Shown here in pieces: positions 9,382 through 22,200 of a stretch of 64,000 bases of DNA. The notes below the pieces were generated by a model that was given only the letters and a program-made list of their open reading frames with translations, ran no database searches and was not told the origin of the DNA. This DNA is from Climacium dendroides (Eukaryota; Streptophyta; Bryopsida; Hypnales; Climaciaceae), in the NCBI GenBank assembly GCA_950106755.1, contig OX467091.1, forward strand, positions 8,325,538 to 8,389,537, in the 5' to 3' direction. The translations under genes and the position numbers were made by a program. Position 1 is the stretch's first letter, and each line of letters begins with the position of its first letter.

Positions 9382-10984
9382 GTACCTTCTTCAATGTTGT
9401 GCCCACCCACTTAGCTAGTTCTTCCTTCCTTGCACCTCTGCCTTTGTTTTCTATGCTCCACCTGTCTCTGCATGCTCGAAATGCCACTTTGAAAGGCTTG
9501 AAGATACTAACATCTAGTGGCTGCAATCTGTGGCTTGTATGGCTGGGCAATGTGATAATGTGTAGACCTCGAGATTTGGCCTTCTGGACCACCTCTAGGG
9601 TCACATGAGATCCATGTCCGTCTAGAAGCAATAGATGTCTATTTTCTTGTGAAATTCCATACCTGTCACTGAGGATGGAAATGAAACGAGAGATCCAAGT
9701 AGAGAATAAAAATGCAGTCATCCAAGCATTTGGCTGCATTGCCATGACAGCTTGAGGTTCACATTTGAGAATGAAATTTCTATATCTTCTTTTATCTTTG
9801 AAAATATACAAGTTTGGAACATGATGGCCTGCTGCATTGACACATAAGAGAACTGTGAGGTGCTCCTTACTGTTTGGTACTGTTGAATGCACAGATTTGG
9901 TACCTCGTCTTACAAATACTAGAGTCCCTCCTCCACTCCTTCCCGCTTGAGCTCCAGATTCGTCAGCATTCCAAATATGGGATGGCGGGTATCCATGTTG
10001 TTGGTATGGTGCTTGCAAATTGTCATAGAATGATGCCACACTGTTGGGATTCAATCCCTTTGCACGAGCCTCCTCTAAAGCTTGAGCAAATCTCAAAGTT
10101 AGCTCTGAATGGCGATTTCGAAACCAACGCAGCCATCCACGTCTAGGGATGCCATTTTTGAAGGGTGTCCACTGATCTTGGGTAATCTCAACAACTTTTC
10201 TCCTCGGCTCCATGATGCAAATAGGATGTGTATGCTCTTGCATCTCTAACATCCACTTCATCAATGCGAATTCCTCCTCCACACTTAAAACCCCTTGCCG
10301 TCCTTTTTTTCGTTTGATTGTTCTTCCATAAATGTGGTCCCTCAAGGACGTTGCAGGAATCCCCATGTTTCTGGCAGTAGTTGCAAGCCCGCATCCTGCA
10401 TCCACAACTGCAACTGCAGCAGTCAGCTGATTATCTGTCCATGTTCCCGTCTGCCTCCTTCTCTTGCCAATTTCGATTTGTGGAGGTGCTGTCAGAGCAG
10501 GTTGCAAGACTTCGGAAGGCGCTGGTGTATTCATCGATCTGGTGATGACTCTGTCGTTCCTGCCAACCACGCTGAAGCTGCGCTTCGTCGTCGGTGCCGC
10601 GCCATCACTGCGCTCTATTGTCGGTGTCGCGCGGTACCTGTGCTCCATCATCGGTGCTGCATTGTAGCTGCATTCCATGGATGGGACCGCAACGTAGTTG
10701 TGCTCCATCGTTGGGACTGCCATAAATTTGAAGGCGTCGATGTTGCTGTGTTGAGGTTGTTTGGCTCCCCTATAGTCGTAGCACCCACTTCCTCTCATCG
10801 CCTGTAGTCGCAGGATGTCCGAACTGCCATGCTCATTCCGCAGTTGAAGCCTCGACTGTCGATATGGTGACCAAAGTCCTCCTCCAACAGCTGCAAATGA
10901 CTGGTGTAGTTCTAGTGTCCATGTTTGCGAAACACCATCTAGACTTCCCGAAGAATGTTCTGTTTCCTTGATCACACTTTCCAT
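9382..10984 (-). pseudogene. pogo/Fot1-like transposase, 5' part (DDE_1 superfamily)
   Basis: This is the first about 534 codons of a transposase. The first ATG is at 10984; the open frame extends slightly upstream without another ATG. N-terminal residues about 89-138 form five 10-residue repeats. A basic KRRR stretch precedes a Psq/CENP-B-type helix-turn-helix that would bind the terminal repeats. The catalytic triad is visible: Asp in NADESG, Asp in LLLDGHGSH, and Asp in HRLQPLD, with a D35D spacing typical of Fot1/pogo enzymes. The frame then runs into the LTR of the gypsy element (reading MRQIST and a stop). The rest of the gene lies at 2449-2939 in matching phase. Family identity is secure; it is inactive as it stands. 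Confidence 0.85.
10571..10720 (-). repeat. Five 30-bp coding repeats in the transposase N-terminus
   Basis: Five consecutive 10-residue units start with A-[VAT]-P, for example AVPTMEHNYV and AVPSMECSYN. They correspond to a 30-bp in-frame minisatellite. The units have diverged at both DNA and protein level. They lie before the DNA-binding domain, so repeat number could vary without touching the catalytic core. Confidence 0.75.
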
Positions 10985-11063
10985 TCGCTCCGATTCTAAT
11001 GCTATCACGATGTTGAAGTGGTAATATTTGTACTATCGCTTTGCAATCTCTAGCGTGATTCAA

Positions 11064-11907
11064 ACGTGCTCAATACTTGGTCCTGCCTCTTGATTTCAGT
11101 TCGGTCCGTGCATGACAAAATGATGCTAATGCGGTAAGCTGGATGTACAAATTGCAATCTATCTAAGCACTCACGACATGCTAATGCGGTAAACTGAATG
11201 GAAAGACGTCAATCATTCTAAGCATTGAGAGCTGATATGTGTTGATGCGCTGACTCATGGACTTTCTGATCCCTTCCTATCTACAAAGTGCTCGTCGATG
11301 CACTCACTACTGGACTCTCTCCTTCCTGTCTACGAAGTGATCAATGTAATTCCATTAGCTCTTCTGCAGATCAAGGTAAATGTCATATGTGAATCCTTCC
11401 TATTGCACAAACCGTAAATGAGCTTAAGGTAAGTACACAATGAAATCTTTGTAATCTAAGCTTAATGTTGATGCACATTCAAATTTCAATTTGCAGTAAC
11501 TTCAACTGAGTTCATTGCATCAAGCACCAATTGTTGCAGTGAGGGCTACGCCACCATTTTCAATTACAAATATTGTGAGGAATTACACCTAATACTGACA
11601 TGCTCATCCCCATAATTGCATGCATTATTTAAACAATCACCGTAGATTGTATGCATAAATGTCATAATTATACCCACTGTGAATGGGATCCAAAACCGCC
11701 AGCACATCCACATATTCAATTCATTCAATGTTGCATGTATAGAACATTGCTACGTCATACAACAAATCTATTTTCAGAGCCACTAGTATTCATTACTGGT
11801 ATACTTATCACCCATGACCGTTACTTTTTAAGACTTGTTAGTTATGAGAGCAACAAATGACGGATATGAATACCAAAATAGGTGTCGCCCATGGAGACAC
11901 TCATTTC
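11064..11907. other. 5' noncoding part of the pogo-like transposon
   Basis: No coding capacity is seen between the transposase start and the right terminal repeat. It is moderately AT-rich and contains a short internal duplication around GATGCTAATGCGGTAA (about 11122 and 11177). The transposase promoter would lie here, but no clear element stands out. Confidence 0.5.
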
Positions 11908-11924
11908 TATGGGTGCTCCTACCT
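11908..11924 (-). repeat. Right terminal inverted repeat of the pogo-like transposon
   Basis: Read on the minus strand this is AGGTAGGAGCACCCATA, the partner of 1660-1677. It is followed on the plus strand by TA (11925-11926), the expected target dinucleotide. Confidence 0.55.
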
Positions 11925-11926
11925 TA

Positions 11927-13986
11927 TAGTCTAAATCCCATTTATTGAAAAAAAAAATTGTCATGAATTGAGAAATAGATCATTCCCAAGATGTTTCTCA
12001 TGGATAGTTTGCTTGTCATATGTTGGTTTACCTTTATCAGTTTAACACATCCCAACCTCCCAAGCAACTAATTAAGTTTATCCCCTAAAAAACACCAATT
12101 ACAAGCTGCTAAGAATCGAAGGCCAATCAGAAGATAAAAATGAAAATAACAGGTTTGCTTAGATCCAAGTTTGTTGTATGTTGATATAAATGTGGATACA
12201 AATACTTACACATATATGTAAATGGGTATATTGGAATATTTATACTTGTACAAATGTGGATATAAATGTGGATACAAATACTTACACATATATGTAAGTG
12301 GATATATTGGAATATTTATACATGTACAAATGTGAATAGGCATATATATAAATACATATGTAGATATGGTTGATGATATAGGCACTAATTATTCCATATC
12401 TTTTAGTGGCAATTTGAGTTGACATTAGTATTTGAATCCTTGGACTTTGGAAAAAAAGTTGAATTAGGATACTTAGCTTCAAGCTTGTTGATTGAGACTT
12501 TGGCACATTGAATGACTAAGTACTCAAATACACTAATGTGGCATGAAATTGTTTGATGAAAATAATGTTGGCTGATTGACCTCTAGAGCTTCGAGTAGAA
12601 ATACATTAAACAAAGCCCCCAAAACTTGGGATTGATTTTGTGTCCAATGGCACTCATAAAAACACAGTAGTGTTTGGGAAGTTTTCAAAGTTGCTTTAGT
12701 AATTTGCCACCTCTTTGTAGAAAAGGTGGATTTTTTTCCCAAAGCCACTAATTGCATCCTTTCTTTATTAAAACTTCCTAATTCATTTTTTTAGTATCAA
12801 ATTCTCACTAGCCACTTTCCTTCAACTTCAAATATGTAAAGGATTAATTGCAGTTCCCACTAACCAGTTCTTTATTAGTTTTGAATCCTCCATTTTCATG
12901 CTCCAACTAAGATAAACCAACCTATAACAGGCAAATTGATTGGTTTGTCTTATTGACATATTTGAAAATTTTTAATTTTTTTTCCACATACAGGCAAACA
13001 TGAGAAATGGGGAGAGTAGCTAAATTTTTTTTTGACAAAGTATGAATTTGTTACAAATTTTTGACGTGAACTAGCCAAATGACAACAAAATTGTCTTTAG
13101 ACTACCTCCAAAGCCATCAATAACTATACCCATGGTGGTCATCAAACCACCTAATATAGTTATAATATTTTCTAACATGGTTGAAATATTTTTTAACATA
13201 GACATGACATAAAGGAATAGAAAAAAAGGTAGTTCATGTAATGAATTACACTAGAAAGGTGCAAGTTCTTAAAATAGTCTCTAACATCTCCATCACTGTC
13301 ACGCAAAACATTGATTTCAATCATTAACTTATTTAATGAAATCTTGTTTACATTAATTAGAAAAAATCTGACATAGATCGATGAAAAACTGTAATGAGTT
13401 GTTTGATAGATGTCTATATTAGAGAGTTCACCTGTCATGAGCTGATTTACCTTAACTTAATTATGTTCTCCAAGGCACCGACTAACAATGAACTAACCAC
13501 CAATTCTTCCTGGACCGTAAATTGAGGACAACATCATGTTGTTGTCGGAATAAACTCCTGTCCTTGATGTTTCTTATGCAGGTGTTTGCAATCAGACCCA
13601 AATTATGAAACCACCCTCATCTGGTCTCACTCAAGCACCAAACTCCTCATCTAACTTATTGTGAGTAGCATCAGAAGCTGAAGAATTTGCTCAGTCACAC
13701 TACCCGATACAATGTGCAGTCAAGCTCATGACAATGAGCTAATAAACCACATGCCTACTTCCAGCTTTTGTCCTTCCTTCGACATCCACACAGTACCTAC
13801 ATGGTGGCAAATTTGTTAGCGATCAGAGTCATGAGGTGGCTCAACATTTGCACCCACTTAGGGTGGGATTCCATGTGGAGTCAGGGGCCAGCAGAGCCTG
13901 CCAATCATCAGTCAAATGGGTGTTCCTGAAAAACGGGGAAGTCCGTGAGCTTCACCTGTCCCTACTCCACATGGAAGTTTGCCTTT
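11927..13986. other. AT-rich intergenic DNA with repeats
   Basis: No gene is seen. It holds a 76-bp tandem duplication (12183-12334) and a diverged direct copy (about 12850-13340) of the sequence at 1050-1657. Short open frames here lack coding character. Confidence 0.55.
12183..12334. repeat. 76-bp tandem duplication
   Basis: Two consecutive copies start GATATAAATGTGGATACAAA at 12183 and 12259 and are nearly identical. The unit is AT-rich and itself holds TATATA runs. Confidence 0.85.
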
Positions 13987-14948
13987 AACCCCTCAACGCC
14001 CAAGGGGCTCAAAAGTAACCTCACATAGTTTGAATCCAATTCAAAGTAATGTAACTTTTGCATCTAATGTCCAAATTCAATGAAACTTGTTGGAGAAGTT
14101 GCACATATTTTTCTAGTTTATGTGGTAAAATTTTCAGATCAATCTAAGATGTATTGGTTTCTTGAAATTCAATTGAAGTTCACAAGTATAATTTGAGTTC
14201 ACAAAATTGCACTTGATGGCTGCAACTTTGGGGCTTGTATCCTTCATACAATGTTTTTTTTAGTAAAATTTGTTGGATTATGTTCCCCTTAAAGTCTAGT
14301 TCTTGTGGTAAAATTTTCATATCAATCTAAGTTGTTTTGAATGTTTGGGAGCAATTCAAAGTTCAAAACCCTAATAGTTTTTCATTATAGTGAACTTTGG
14401 CGGTTTATTTCTTCTTCATACAATGCCCATTTTCAATAATTCTTTTTGAGAAAGTTGCACATACTGGTCTAGTTTGTGTCAATAAGATTTCATATCAATC
14501 CAAGAAATAATGAGTGATTGAGAGGCATTTTAGTAGAAGGAGGTTCAACCTTGGATGTGTTTTTTTCAACTTTTCTTGACATTTCAAAGCCATTTTGTAG
14601 ACACAATGAGTCAACTGAATGATATTTTCTTTCACCAATGTATTTGTATGCTGATTTTCAAGCACTTTGTAGTTTAAAGTTTTTTCATTAGAGAAGGTTT
14701 AGAATTCATATTTCACCTCCAAATGTGTTTTTAGAAAAATTTCAGCATCCTTTTTCAACACTAAAACATTCTAATCTTTCAATCTACATGGTCAAATGAC
14801 TTCAGATTTGATCCATGCCATCTACAACATGTGCACTACAAGATTGTATGGTTAAGATTTGTATAACTTAGTGACATCTAGATTTATAGCACTTCAAAAT
14901 CTATGATGTTTTCATATCCAAATTAAAGGCCTTGGGCCTTGAGGGGTT
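13987..14948. mobile_element. MITE-like element, TTAACCCCTAAA family
   Basis: The left end AACCCCTCAACGCCCAAGG pairs with the reverse complement of the right end (AACCCCTCAAGGCCCAAGG). CTTT flanks both sides (GCCTTT and GACTTT), a possible short target duplication. It has no coding capacity. Related ends occur at 940-960, 31975, 38480, 39330, 40460 and at both ends of 59472-60059. Confidence 0.6.
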
Positions 14949-17900
14949 GACTTTAAGCATTCAATGCAAAATCACAGAATTGCCACTAGTCAAAATCACC
15001 TTCCATTAAAATTCTTCTTGCAAGTGGTGAAATGACATTCAACAAACTTAGCTGTTGAAATTGGTGGAATCTTTCAACCTAGAGCTCTAGGAAAAATATT
15101 GAAACATTTGATTGTATTGATTAAAAACTTAATATAATGGTCAAAGGGGAGTTGACATTGTATGGGAGGTCTTGCACTTTGGATGAAGCAGTGTTTGCCT
15201 AAATTGCAATTATGTTGTGAAATTTTGCTAAAGCTTTATGTAAAGGAAGCATTGATGGTTTGTCAATTCTAAGAACTTTTTATCATTTACAAGACTGCTC
15301 AATTAGGGCATGAATTGATACAATTGTAGGAAAAATACAATGAGACAATATTGGTTGGTTGTTGCTTCTTGCGTGAAAACCACCTCTAAATGCTTTAGTT
15401 TTCTATCAAATCCCTACTCTACAAGTACAATGCCATAATCAATCATACAAATGCACTCACTTGCTCTTAGCTCACACTATACTACACATTATGCCCAAAG
15501 CAAGGACTGTACACCCTCATCTAGTAGTAGAAAGGCCCCAATTAAATTTATAGAAGCCAGATTTGAGGCGTTGGGGTGCTCTGGGGTTAAGGGTTATTCC
15601 TTAATGGATGCTATGGCTATTTTTTGGCCGATGAATGGTAGAGAATCTTTTTATGTAGGATAGAAGTGCAACCATTCATCCTCAACATTTTGCGTGAAAA
15701 GGACAATTTCTATGGTCACCAACCCCGTTTTTTAAAGGTTAAATGACACATCCAACCTAAAGGGTTAGATTTAGATAATCTCAAAGAAAACTCCTCCATT
15801 ACTCAATTACATGTGAACTTCCTTGGTATCATTCTCTTGGTCTTCACAAGATGCATCTGTCAATCTATTGTAAATCTTAGGTTTTGAATTACAATTTGAA
15901 CTTATTGTTTTTTTGCATTGGAAAGTTTGAATATTTTTTTGAATAGTAGCTTTGAGGCTTTTTATGGCCTTGGGGAGGGTGAAAGTTCATCATTGGTTGG
16001 TAATATGAACAAGCTACATGATGTCCATTTAAGGAAAAAAAACTGAAATGTCCTTTTTACACAACCTTTTTAGGACCTTAAATGTCCTTTAAGGGTTAAC
16101 TCTATAAGAGCATTCTCAATCCAACCATTACATTGATCTTGCAAATTTTTTTTCTAACTTTTGATTTATATATAATTAGAACTTGAAAATTTTATTATTG
16201 GCAATCCAAAGTTCATTGAGTAGGTACAAGAAAACTCAAATTTAGATATTGAACAATGAAAAATAAATTGCTTCAAATTCTAGCTAAAAGTCAAATGTAG
16301 AGTGTCATAGAGTAAAATGTGCATTAGCAACCATGATTTGCCAAGACTTCTATAAATTTTGTCTTTTTGCAATCATTTGAAGAGGTTTATTTTCATTGTC
16401 CAATGTCTAGATTTGAATTTTTTCGAATCCCACTCAAATTAATTTGGGATGCACTTCTAATGACAAAAAATTCAAGTTCTAATTATATACAACTCAAAAG
16501 TTAGAAAAAATTAGGAGGGTCAATATACTAGTTTCACTAAGAATGATCTAACAAAAATATAGACTAACCATCAAACTCAAATCAATCGATCACAAGTTTG
16601 TTCATTCAAGACCCCAAATGCTTGTTGTTGCCTAGTTCCATGTCACTGGAGCATTAAGGCACCAAAAATTTCATCCTAGGAAAACAAAAAAACTAATTAT
16701 CTACAATCAAATAATTAAATATGGCAAATTTGGACTTAGGGATCCTAAAGTAGCCAAGGAAGGCAAAATAAAATTAAAAAAATAGATCAATATCTTAGTG
16801 GTAGACATTTATTTCATTTATTTTGCAAGGTGAACAGTTTAGAGTCATTCTTATTCCTTGAAACAAATGCTAGGGTGTAATATATAGCTAATGGCTTTTT
16901 GTTATCCAATAAATCACGCAATAAATCAATATATAAAATTTCAATTCCAAGAATATAGAAGAGGAATGAATTTAGGTTTTGACACATTTGATGAAGGTGT
17001 AAAAATAATTTGAGTCTTCATGGCAATTGACCACAAAATATCTGCATTCATACTTAATAAAATTACCTCCATCATTCTCTTCTTTGGTGTTCATGTCCAT
17101 GTCCATGTCACTCTCCTTTCTCATTTGCATATCCATTAATTAAAAATTTTAAATTTGACAATACCTTGGAGAAACAATGGGCTTTTAAATGCACTCTATA
17201 TAGTATATTTTCACAACTTCACATGTAAAAGTTATTCATTGTTATCCAATCCAAGGTACAACATGAAACAATTTGAAGATAAAAAGATAATTGTACTTGA
17301 TTGTGATTTGTTTGTAAAACCTTCTCTTTATAGATTTTTATTAAAAATATAAGTCCTTTAATCAAGAGAGTTCACAATCAATTTTGAGGACACCTATTTC
17401 TAAATACCATTGAAAATTCATAGTTTATTCATAAATTGTCCAAAACATATATGCAAATGAAATTTCAAATCTCCTTTTGATTCTCAACAAGACCCAACAA
17501 AAATTTACAAAACTTAACCTTAGAATGTTAGGTTGGTCACCATAATAAAATCCATGTTGGTACTATGTGAATCATTTCCTTAAAAAATAGTTCAAGAATG
17601 AATACTCATTAGAGGTCAAACTATTGTGCAAGACTTCCCTATGTCACACTAAATTCCAAAGATAAACATTTGCACTTTTCTTTTATATAGATGGATTTTC
17701 TATCATCCAACAAACACTTGCTATTCGCAACGACGTTACATGATTAAGAATGGGTACCATATTCAATACTTATTCATAAGATACTAAGTGCATTTATCTT
17801 ACAAAGATTGTGCCACTACAAAATGTGTGTGTAGCTTGAATGCGAGTCAATCAGACACATTCTTAAGGTAGAACTACCTAATACCACCATCCACTTAATT

Positions 17901-18300
17901 CCGCCATCTATATGATCTTCCCAATTGCATTAGTGGCCCATCTATTACCACAATCTTTATAACCCTTTATCATGATGGCAATGCACTTGGAGAACAAATA
18001 CACCAACCCACACTTAAACAAAGGTTTGCTCACAAAGGATCTGTTCACAATTTAACATTTTAGCTTTGAAAAGTCATAGAAAATTCACTTCTTGTCTGAA
18101 TATCTTCATTCTTTTTGCAACTAACTTCTTCTAAACTTGAAAATATGGGAGCTGACAAATAGCTTCTCCAAAGTACCTAGATAGCAAGTCTGTGTGCTAA
18201 TGGGCAGTTCTACCTTATTATGGTACATTGCACAATCAGTTTGTTAACAAACAGAAACCTCATCACCCGTACCCAATACGTTGTACCCACAAACACCTAC
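14949..18300. other. Gene-poor AT-rich stretch
   Basis: No gene or RNA is recognised. About 15620-15760 belongs to a dispersed repeat (TTTTTTGGCC...GATAGAAGTGCAACCATTCATCCTC) that also occurs at about 47295-47490 and, more diverged, at 23340-23570. The rest looks like old decayed repeat sequence. Confidence 0.5.
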
Positions 18301-19242
18301 CCATCCATCACCATCTGATCTCTGCCATGCTTGTCATAACCCAATAATACGGTAACTCACCCAAACCTCCAGAATGCCACACAGATCTGGACGCACCCAA
18401 TGAGGTAAAAAAAATTCCTTGCCTTGCCTTGATGATGATGCACAACCATTGAATGTGGCCTCCACCATCCCAGTGCTTCACAACACTGGGCTCTCTGGAA
18501 ATTGCATCAGTCCAATGAGCAAGACTGAAACTCTTCACTTATCCGCATGCCAAGTGGAGCACCGGGCCTTCCCAAGTCAAAAACTCAGTCTTTATCCTCA
18601 GCTGTAAATGCGAAAATAAAGTTCTGAAATTGCAGTTCACTAACCTGCATTGATTTCCCAGACAGTGTCTGTCCAGGATGTGTCCCGAATCCCCACAAGG
18701 CCACAACACTCGCAGCCCTCACAGATGAGCAGCAACCGCGATTGGTTGCGGAGGCCACAGGCTGTGCAGATCTTCGGGAAGAGCACTCACTCTCAAACGC
18801 ACATGCGGATGATCGTTGACTAGAGCAATCAATTAAATTTCACGCACTCTCGCAGAATTTCACATACATTGAAAAATTTGGGTTCTGGACAAGGGAGAGA
18901 TGCAGAAGTTGGTCCCCCTTTTTGCATCTTTTTTTGGAAGCCTGGAACGTGTCCGCGGCTGTTTTTAGACGAAGGGATTGATTGCTGGTGTTATGAATGA
19001 ATGCCTTGATTGAGCTCTTGTTGGTGGAGGGAGGGATTGGGTGAAATTTTTGGTGCGAGGGAGACGAGGTCTGAATTTGGGATTTGAGTGCGGGAGTTCG
19101 TTCTAGGGTTTGGAGATTTGGAGGTTGGGAGGGTTGGAGGGTTTGGTGGATTTGCATCGCCATTTCGAGGATTGGAATTGGGGATGTGGAGGAGTGAGAG
19201 TGAATTCGGGTGAGGGTGATGGGTGAGGTGATGCGCGGTGCC
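18300..19242 (+). other. Upstream region and 5' leader of the DUF641 gene
   Basis: It becomes GC-richer toward 18650-19240, in contrast to the surrounding AT-rich DNA. This fits a promoter and 5' UTR. No defined TATA or other element could be assigned. A long open frame on the minus strand (18840-19472) overlaps coding exon 1 and appears to be a by-product of its GC-rich composition. Confidence 0.4.
18645..18790 (-). pseudogene. Possible PHD-finger-like exon remnant
   Basis: On the minus strand one frame reads CTACGLRNQSRLLLICEGC, a C-x2-C...C-x2-C pattern with the hydrophobic LLLxCxGC core of PHD fingers, and ends at a good donor site (GCAG/GTTAGT at 18645). The following minus-strand sequence (about 18300-18620) gives no clean continuation of the zinc ligands. 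It lies divergently upstream of the DUF641 gene. It could be the residue of a chromatin-reader gene, or chance. Confidence 0.25.
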
Positions 19243-22200
19243 ATGGACGCCCCCGATGGCGTTGCCGGGGAATGGGATTTGGAGGAGCCTCTGAAGCCGA
19301 CTTGGGAGCAAATCGTCGCAATGCAAAAGGAGAGCGCGGCGTTGCGAGCGCAAGCCGCGGCCGTGTTGCCCGCATTGCCGGCCGGGACTGCAGCAGCAGC
19401 AGCAGCCGCCTCCGGCGGTCCCACGCCTCGTGCGCGTCGCGCACAGTCTCGTAGCGAGTATCCGCTCTTCACACCGGTGCGCTTCGAATCCTCCTCTTTC
19501 TGCGTTCACAAGCCTAGCTTCTAATCTAGCCTGCCATGGATGCGACCTAATTTGTTGAGTTGATTGCGCTGTTTCTTCGACTTAATCTCTAGTGTCGGGG
19601 GAGCGTTAGATGCTTATGTTCTTATCGTACGTCCATTAGATCTTGTTTGCCTCTGTGAAAACCTGCAACTTCATTAGAATGCTTTTCAGCCATTTTTGAA
19701 TCGGCACTGTGTTCTTAGAGTTTTTTGTTTCAAGTTTTGATTTAGATTCTAGCTGTAGTTTTTGAGCGGTACTTGAGCTCATGAGAGGATTACGCTATTT
19801 CTTCGACCTTATCTTTGACTCCTGTGTATAGCATAGCTGCTTTATGCTCTTATTTTACATCAGTTAGACCGTGTTCTGCCACTATGAAAGCCTCCAATTT
19901 CATATTGTGGGGGGTCTCAGGCATTATTGAATTTCGGTACTATGTTGTTGGAGATTTTGTATCTAGTTCAGTTTTAACTCTAACAGTGGTTTGTTGCGGT
20001 TTGAAAGCTACAGCGATCCGCCGTTGGAGCATAGAGGCTTGTGTTCCTATCGCACATCGATCAAACCAGTATATTGCCACTACGGAAACCTCTAAATTCA
20101 CACTACGTAGAGTTACATAGTGCTTTCTGGGCGGTACATGAGCTCATAAGTGGATTACACTATTTCTTCGACCTAATCTTTTCAGCTCTTGTGGAGCATA
20201 GATGCTTATCACATATCGACGAGTCCTTTTTTCGCCACTATGATAACCTCCCAACTTCATCCGTCAGGCGTTTTGGAATTTCGATTCTATATTGGAGTTT
20301 ATAGTGTGTAATTTTGACGGAATGGTTCGTTTCTTGAGCGTTTGATTTCAGAGCTACAGGGATCACACATTAATCAGAACCTTTTGAAATACTCAATTTC
20401 ATACCACAGCACCTTTCGTCTGGTTTTGAATTCTCAGCACTGTGTCATGGGAGTTTTCAGTGTTAAATATTGTTTCGGATCTTACAGAGGGGTTTATTAC
20501 TTGATTGCAGAGCTACAGGGATCCGCCGTTGATCTCGATCTCAGGAAACCTCCAGCAGTTCGCCTCGGATAGTCTTCAGGGTCAGACCGACGATTTATTT
20601 CGAGGGAGGCTTCGTCATGGAAGCGATTTCAGGCAGGAGATTGCGCCAGTTGGTGACAAGTCACAACCGTTGGTGTCACGCCACATGCACAGCTTGAGCA
20701 CGGGGTTAAGTCCAGAGATGTCTGGTATTACCCCGAAATCCACCATGTCCGGCAAAAGTGATGGCACCAACGCTCCAGTCACTCCTGCAAGCCTTTCTAC
20801 GAGCACGTTTTTACAGGAAGAGGGGACGAGGAAGCAGAGCTTGGTCATGAATACTGCGGAGTCTAGCCGCAGGGCTGCAACGCGGCAAGTGAGAGACAGC
20901 GCGAGTCGAGGAAGAGGAAGCCATGTGGATGCCGTGTCTCCAACTGATGATTCCTTGTGGAAAGGTTGCTCCGGTGGCTTATCTATGGTTGCCCCATTTG
21001 CCGAGGGTACATCAGCAACAGGTATTTTCTCAGATTTAACCTGGTTCAAGTATCATAAATTGCTCATTCTCCAGTGTTGGCTTTTGCATACTTTGGTTGT
21101 GATATTTTTTTCCTACTCAGGAGGGCTTGAGTGACAGGGTACCATTCCTTGTGCTACCTTTTGATTCTGTATTTTAAATACCATGAATTACTCATCCTGC
21201 AGTGTAGTCTTTATGAGTACTGTTTGTAGTATTTGTTCTTTTTCCCGGAAGAGGCTTGAGTCACAACAGTAAACTATTCATTCTTCTGAGTTTACGATTA
21301 AGTATTTAATTCAACCTGTCAAATAGTTCAAATTACGCATTGAGCAATGTCGTCTTTGAATAGTCTGGTTCTGGTATTTGATATTCTTCCCAGAAGGGCT
21401 GCGATTCTTGTTATTCTGTACAACTTTTAATAATTGCTTACTTGTAGGCTCCGGCATGGACCTGTCACCACGGGGTGGTCGAATGCCTGAAGAACAGCAA
21501 TCCACAGAAAAGACAAGGCCTCAGCAACACGGAGGACTATTTGGATTCTTACCCTGGGGCAAGAAAACCTCCAACGTGTCTAACGCGGCTCCCGTGCGGA
21601 GGCAACCGACCTGGGAGCGAGACTCTAGCAAGGACTTAGAGAAGCTAATCAAGAGTCTTCAGTCACAACTAGACCAGTCGGAGAAGCTGAGAGTGAGTGA
21701 AGTCGGAGAGCTTCAGGCGATGCTGAAAGACATGCAGGAGAAGTTTGAGCAGTTGCATTCGCACTGCCGAAACTTGGAACGACAAATGAACAAGCAGGCC
21801 AAGCATGCGCAGCGGAGTGGGCAAGAGTATCACGTCGATGAAGACGATAGCAGCAGCTTGGAGAGTGGCTCCATGAGGCCCAGTTGGCAAAGAAGCGTCC
21901 CTCACCCTAGCCTTTCCCCTGAGCTTTTCATGAGCACTTACGACGCGGTGGTGGTGAGTTTGCGAAGATTGAGCCGCGCCATTTGTCTCCACATACGCGA
22001 AATGGGCGAATCGGCATCCCAAGTCATTACCGCAGTCTTGGAGAATCATTCAATTGCGAAAGGCCGACTACGAAAAACTCAAAAAGTGCTCTACTTTGAA
22101 TCTTTCTTGAACCAGATCATGTTTGAGAATTTTGAGAACGTGAACTTCGAGCCCAGTGGAGGGGCTCCTGTGTTGGCTCCCGTGGCGCTCCAGCAGTTGA

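Larger units (their letters stand above)
1658..11926 (-). mobile_element. pogo/Fot1-like DNA transposon, split by a gypsy insertion
   Basis: The element is bounded by near-identical inverted termini (1660-1677 and 11908-11924), each next to a TA dinucleotide as expected for Tc1/mariner-pogo transposons. Inside, on the minus strand, is a DDE_1-type transposase whose 5' part ends at 9382 and whose 3' part resumes at 2939. A Ty3/gypsy retrotransposon fills the gap. Without the insertion the transposon would be about 3.8 kb. It is dead: the coding region is split and the 3' part carries stop codons. The inner boundary calls are secure; the outer termini rest on a short inverted repeat. Confidence 0.65.

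Noticed and set aside
18840..19472. 210-codon minus-strand frame over DUF641 exon 1
   Set aside because: It lies opposite the GC-rich first exon, is rich in Ala and Pro, and shows no domain. It is an antisense by-product of the coding composition.
20615..21049. 144-codon minus-strand frame
   Set aside because: It is fully antisense to DUF641 exon 2, with no similarity or start context.
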